A DNA stretch of 64,000 bases from Singulisphaera sp. GP187. Its GTDB lineage: Bacteria; Planctomycetota; GCA-002687715. Within the stretch, counting starts at the first letter, position 1. The number at the start of each line of letters is the position of its first letter. Where the stretch lies: assembly GCA_945907755.1 (NCBI GenBank), contig CAMDTN010000008.1, positions 1-64,000 on the forward strand. Direction: 5' to 3'. A program made the translations under genes and the position numbers. The notes under the pieces were generated by a model, which worked only from the letters and a program-made list of their open reading frames with translations, made no database searches and was not told the origin of the DNA. Positions 61,064 to 64,000 of the stretch are shown piece after piece.

Positions 61064-61309
61064 TCAGCCGACCTTGGGCTGAACCGCGCCTGACTGCGCA
61101 AACTTCTTCTGATTCTGTTCGCGCACCGCGCGCCAGCTCACATCGAAGTCTTCCACGAACATGCTCATGGTCTCGATGATGCTCTTCAACTGTTCGCGCT
61201 CGAGCGTCACCGCTGCTTCATTGCGCGATGTTTCCAACTCGTGGTTGAGGAGATTCACCGCCACGCGCACTGCATGCAGCCGACGATCCACAAATTTGCC
61301 CATGTCCAT
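61064..61309 (-). CDS. Small coiled-coil protein between murB and ftsQ
   Basis: 81 residues with a strong GGGAGGA ribosome binding site 6 nt before the ATG. Predicted almost entirely helical (LLNHELETSRNEAAVTLERE, IIETMSMFVEDFDVSWRAVR); no signal peptide, membrane helix or cysteine. I do not recognise the family. Its position immediately upstream of ftsQ (11 nt) suggests a division or cell-wall role. FtsB/FtsL-like short proteins are normally membrane-anchored, so it is probably not one of those. Confidence 0.7.
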   Translation of the reverse strand: MDMGKFVDRRLHAVRVAVNLLNHELETSRNEAAVTLEREQLKSIIETMSMFVEDFDVSWRAVREQNQKKFAQSGAVQPKVG

Positions 61310-61390
61310 GAGACATCCTCCCGCTCCAGCCCGGAGCCGTCACAAAACCGCTTCTGAATTCTTGAGATCGCGCGCATCGCAGCGTGCGCT

Positions 61391-61411
61391 GCGCGGACTC
61401 AAAGTCCGCGC
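61391..61411 (-). terminator. Strong hairpin between murB and the small protein gene
   Basis: GCGCGGACT - CAA - AGTCCGCGC: a perfect 9-bp stem with a 3-nt loop. It lies downstream of the murB stop. No U-tract follows, so termination or RNA-end protection are both possible. Confidence 0.6.
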
Positions 61412-61454
61412 GGAGTCTATGGGCCGTCTTCGGAACATGCAACAAGGAATGGTG

Positions 61455-61480
61455 GGCCCGCGGCTGCCGCCCGCGGCCCG
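61455..61480 (-). terminator. Second GC-rich hairpin downstream of murB
   Basis: GGGCCCGCGG and CCGCGGCCC arms (one bulged C) enclose a 7-nt loop, 53 nt after the murB stop and 44 nt before the perfect hairpin at 61391. The two hairpins in series probably mark the end of the ftsW-LysM-murB transcript. Confidence 0.5.
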
Positions 61481-61532
61481 TAGTGCTCTGTGCGGTAGGC
61501 GCGGCACGGCAGCGTTGAAAGCAGGCGGTTGC

Positions 61533-62447
61533 CTATGTCCAAACGCGCACTTCGCGCTCCAAACCGATGCCGCATTGCCGCCGCACCAAATCCTCGGCGC
61601 GCTCCAGCAGCGTAAGAATGTCCGCGGCCCGAGCAGCCCCGAGATTCTCGATGAAATTGCCGTGCTTGGGGGAAATCCGCGCGTCACCCTGCTGCGCTCC
61701 CTTCAGACCAACGCTTTCGATCAGTTTCCCAGCGCTTTGCCCCGGCGGGTTCTTGAACATGCAGCCGAAGTTCCAAGCCTGAGTGGGCTGGGCTTCGTTC
61801 TTTTCTTTCAGGATGCGCCCGGCCTCGCGCTTCAATGATCTGGCATCGTCATTGGGCTGCAGTTTCCAGCACACTTGAGTCACCACGGCGCCCTGCGGCA
61901 GGCGGCTGAAGCGATACCCGAAAGCCAAGTCCACGGCTTCGATCCGGTGCAGCTCTCCGTCGGGCAGCGCCACTTCCGCCCAAGCGACGACATCCGCCAT
62001 GGCGCCGTAGCGCCCACCGGCGTTCATGGCGAGGGCTCCACCGATTTGCCCAGGGATACCGGTCAACACCTGCGCCCCCGCCAATCCGAGGTCGGTGCTG
62101 TGATTCACCGCGCGCTGCAACACATGTCCGGCACCGAGCACTAATTCAGATCCGTCTTGCACGCAGGCATCCAAGCGGTCCGGGTGGATGATCACATCGG
62201 TTTGCGGCGCATCGCTTATCAGCAAGTTGCTGCCGCCACCGAGGACGCGCCAGCCGCGACCTGCCTGCTGCAACGCTCGCAGCAACTGGGCCAGTTCTTG
62301 CGCGCTTCTTGGGCGCACGAAATCTTTGGCCACACCGCCAACGCGCACTCTGGTGCGCTGGCGCAAGTCCACATCATGCTCTGCGGCGAACGCCTGCTCC
62401 CAGCCTTGGCCGTCCGTCGCAGGCGTTCTTTCATTCTCCGTTGGCAT
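61533..62447 (-). CDS. murB: UDP-N-acetylenolpyruvoylglucosamine reductase
   Basis: 304 residues from the ATG at 62447, which overlaps the stop of the LysM gene (TGATG). FAD-binding region WRVLGGGSNLLISDAPQ, substrate/FAD motif TGIPGQIGGALAMNAGGRYG, and FKNPPGQSAGKLIESVGLKG with AWNFGCMF ahead of it (Ser or Cys acid position of type I enzymes). It reduces UDP-GlcNAc enolpyruvate to UDP-MurNAc with NADPH in peptidoglycan precursor synthesis. Length and motifs fit a type I/IIa MurB. Its presence argues that the organism makes peptidoglycan. Confidence 0.95.
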   Translation of the reverse strand: MPTENERTPATDGQGWEQAFAAEHDVDLRQRTRVRVGGVAKDFVRPRSAQELAQLLRALQQAGRGWRVLGGGSNLLISDAPQTDVIIHPDRLDACVQDGSELVLGAGHVLQRAVNHSTDLGLAGAQVLTGIPGQIGGALAMNAGGRYGAMADVVAWAEVALPDGELHRIEAVDLAFGYRFSRLPQGAVVTQVCWKLQPNDDARSLKREAGRILKEKNEAQPTQAWNFGCMFKNPPGQSAGKLIESVGLKGAQQGDARISPKHGNFIENLGAARAADILTLLERAEDLVRRQCGIGLEREVRVWT

Positions 62448-63151
62448 CAGGGGATGCGCAGCTTCATCCCCGCAACCAACTTGTTGGGGTTCGACAATTT
62501 GTCGCGGTTCGCATCGTAGATGCGCTTCCAAGCGCTCTCGCTGCCATAACGCGATTTGGCAATGGTGCCGAGGCGTTCGCCTTTCGCCACCACATGAGTG
62601 CGGCCCGTTACAGCGGGCGCCACAGTGGTGTTCGGCGCGCCTTGCACCACGGGGCCCACCGTTGGGGTTACTCCCGGGCCAGCATTAACAAGCACGGCAG
62701 AACTGCCCGTGCGCGTCGGTGCGCGCGGCAGTTTCAATTCCTGCCCGATCTTCAGACGCTTCGGGTTCACACCCGGGTTGGCCGCGAGGATCTCTGACAC
62801 CGCACCAGGCCGGCCATACAAACGGCGCGCGATGATTTCCAAAGTTTCGCCCGCAGCCACGCGCACTGTGGTGGGCACAACTACTGAAATGGCTGGCGCC
62901 GCAGGCGCGGCACCCTTGTTGTTGGGCTTGGCTGCGAGTTGCGTCGCTGCGCCGCCATCGAGGATTTCTTGCAAGCCTAGCGGGGCCGCTCCGCCCTGCA
63001 CCGTCGTGTCGCTGGGCGCGGGCACTGCTTCAATCTTTGGCGCATCGGCAACTTCTGTCACCGGTGTGCCGGGGCTGGACAGCAAGGTCAATGAAAGCAA
63101 CACCGCGATGACCACGGTGACAACAAGAACTGCAATCTTTTCTGGTGTCAT
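62447..63151 (-). CDS. Membrane-anchored double-LysM protein
   Basis: 234 residues from the ATG at 63151, chosen for its GGGAGA (7 nt upstream); longer open-frame starts at 63229 and 63355 have no Shine-Dalgarno. One N-terminal membrane helix (AVLVVTVVIAVLLSLTLLSS, ~8-27) is followed by a Pro/Ala/Thr linker and two LysM domains: ~95-140 (VAAGETLEIIARRLYGRPGA, KIGQELKLP) and ~185-232 (VVAKGERLGTIAKSRYGSES, VAGMKLRIP). LysM binds GlcNAc in peptidoglycan, so it probably tethers the division machinery to the wall. Lying between ftsW and murB, overlapping the latter, is uncommon in dcw clusters. Confidence 0.88.
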   Translation of the reverse strand: MTPEKIAVLVVTVVIAVLLSLTLLSSPGTPVTEVADAPKIEAVPAPSDTTVQGGAAPLGLQEILDGGAATQLAAKPNNKGAAPAAPAISVVVPTTVRVAAGETLEIIARRLYGRPGAVSEILAANPGVNPKRLKIGQELKLPRAPTRTGSSAVLVNAGPGVTPTVGPVVQGAPNTTVAPAVTGRTHVVAKGERLGTIAKSRYGSESAWKRIYDANRDKLSNPNKLVAGMKLRIP

Positions 63152-63317
63152 GGACGAATCTCCCTCTGGCTTGGTTGATTGAGCAGGTTTCCTTCCGGGC
63201 TGCGTGGTGGAGTTGGAATTTGTCGGCATGAGCCGACGTGCGCGATACGAATGGTGTGGTTTTTTGACGTGACCACGGAGCCCGGAAGGACCCCCTGTGT
63301 GTTGCGTGCAGGCGCGC
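63152..63317 (-). other. Gap between ftsW and the LysM gene
   Basis: 166 bp. An in-frame extension of the LysM gene runs through it but lacks a ribosome binding site. No hairpin with a U-tract or convincing promoter was found; a run of six Ts near 63262 on the plus strand is the only low-complexity feature. Confidence 0.4.
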
Positions 63318-64000
63318 TCATGAAGCGGCTCCCTGCAATTGCGCTGCACTAGCAAGCGCCGGTTCTTCTTCGCCCTTGGCCACTGAAAGCAACAGCCCGA
63401 CGGCGATGCCCAGCATCAACAAGGACGATCCACCGAAAGAGAGGAACGGAATGCTCATGCCCTTCGGTGGCACAGAGCCCGTCACCACGCTGATGTTGAT
63501 GGCAGCTTGCAGCGCGATCATGAAGCTGGCCCCGAAGGCCACTGTGAAACCGGCGCGGTCGCGCGCGGCCATGGCGATGCGGAAGCCGCTCCAGCACAGA
63601 CCGAGAAACAGAGCCACCACGCAGAGCGAACCGAAAAACCCCGCTTGTTCGGCTACAGCCACCAGCGCAAAGTCGTTGTGGATTTCTGGAACGAACAGTT
63701 GGCTGCGGCCTTCGCCGACGCCCGTGCCCAGCGGGCCACCTTCAGCAAAGAAGATCAATCCTTGGCGCACTTGGTAGCTGCCTTCGCCAAGAAAACCTTC
63801 GATGCGCGCGCGCACATAATCCCAGCGGTCGCCCATGAAAGCGATCAGGCCGGGCACACCCAACGAGATCAGCAGCAAGAAGTACTGCAGCTTCACACCA
63901 TTCACCACCAGCAACACCGCCGCAAGAATGAACAACAACACCGTTTGCCCGAGGTCCGGTTCCAACAGCACCAGAAAGCAGGTGAAACCCACCCAGCCCA
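63318..64000 (-). CDS. ftsW: FtsW (SEDS glycosyltransferase), 5' end outside window
   Basis: The frame is open from the window edge to the stop at 63318, giving at least 227 residues of the C-terminal half. Motifs: EPDLGQTVLLFILAAVLL, YQVRQGLIFFAEGGPLGTGV (the SEDS loop with G-x-G), HNDFALVAVAEQAGFFGSLC (conserved E/H region) and ISVVTGSVPPKGMSIPFLSF-GGSS, the FtsW/RodA C-terminal signature. FtsW polymerises lipid II with a class B PBP at the septum. Its neighbours murB and ftsQ make FtsW more likely than RodA. The gene ends with a 166-nt gap before the LysM gene. Confidence 0.93.
   Translation of the reverse strand, partial: GWVGFTCFLVLLEPDLGQTVLLFILAAVLLVVNGVKLQYFLLLISLGVPGLIAFMGDRWDYVRARIEGFLGEGSYQVRQGLIFFAEGGPLGTGVGEGRSQLFVPEIHNDFALVAVAEQAGFFGSLCVVALFLGLCWSGFRIAMAARDRAGFTVAFGASFMIALQAAINISVVTGSVPPKGMSIPFLSFGGSSLLMLGIAVGLLLSVAKGEEEPALASAAQLQGAAS

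Noticed and set aside
61218-61445. 75-codon extension upstream of the small protein at 61064-61309
   Set aside because: It is in another frame and runs through two hairpins; the 81-aa frame has the strong GGGAGGA site.
1-64000. tRNA, rRNA, CRISPR array, insertion sequence or prophage
   Set aside because: No cloverleaf-like sequence, spaced direct repeats, transposase, integrase or phage structural gene was recognised; all intergenic gaps are below 300 bp.

Overview
The window is about 62% GC, densely coded and almost entirely chromosomal in character; I see no rRNA, tRNA, IS element, phage gene or CRISPR array. The gene content (FHA-domain proteins, fused PilM-PilN proteins, lipoprotein secretins with TPR N-termini, two TMTC-like TPR membrane proteins, a sulfatase-TPR fusion, RskA-like repeats, ExbBD operons with secreted TPR proteins) points to a Gram-negative, didermic bacterium. 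The best guess is a deep-branching member of the Planctomycetota, or a related lineage, that keeps a peptidoglycan and division gene cluster. The taxon is inferred from gene repertoire only.

Layout. (1) 1-8786, minus strand: a type II secretion/type IV pilus-like operon (FHA protein, PilM/N fusion, PilO-like, TPR protein, GspG-like pseudopilin, second pseudopilin cut by the window edge). (2) 8973-13723, minus: an FHA-GAF-AAA+-Fis regulator lacking the sigma-54 contact loop, and a TMTC-like protein. (3) 13720-16141, minus: asparagine synthase and a HAD hydrolase. (4) 16219-18831, minus: secretin 1 with its own promoter and a hairpin. (5) 19045-26128, minus: two secreted repeat proteins, ExbB, two ExbD, sulfatase-TPR. 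(6) 26192-32554, minus: a second PilM/N, PilO-like, membrane protein and secretin 2 module. (7) 32616-36127: a family-4 uracil-DNA glycosylase, a GT2 glycosyltransferase and an RskA-like repeat lipoprotein. (8) 36217-47356: two complete four-gene oligopeptide-type ABC transporter operons arranged back to back around a 52-bp intergenic region. (9) 47362-56963: zinc-ribbon protein, second TMTC-like protein, RidA, CoaD, MetG, NtrY-like kinase, ComEC. (10) 56980-57824: rpsI-rplM. (11) 58020-64000, minus: a cell-wall/division cluster (FtsW, LysM protein, MurB, small protein, FtsQ, membrane protein).

How the parts fit. Regions 1, 4 and 6 together hold two inner-membrane PilM/N-PilO platforms, two secretins and two pseudopilins, so at least one secretin-based envelope machine is encoded here and a paralogous copy exists; no assembly ATPase, PilC/GspF or prepilin peptidase lies in the window. 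FHA proteins beside platform 1 suggest phospho-threonine signalling to it. The two secretin genes end in near-identical 34-nt hairpins, supporting descent from one duplicated cassette. The ExbBD/TPR operon directly downstream of secretin 2 may be a proton-motive-force-driven partner, which is inference. No single element here is certain to be a new system; the best candidates are the duplicated platform-secretin-ExbBD neighbourhood and the loop-less FHA/Fis regulator.
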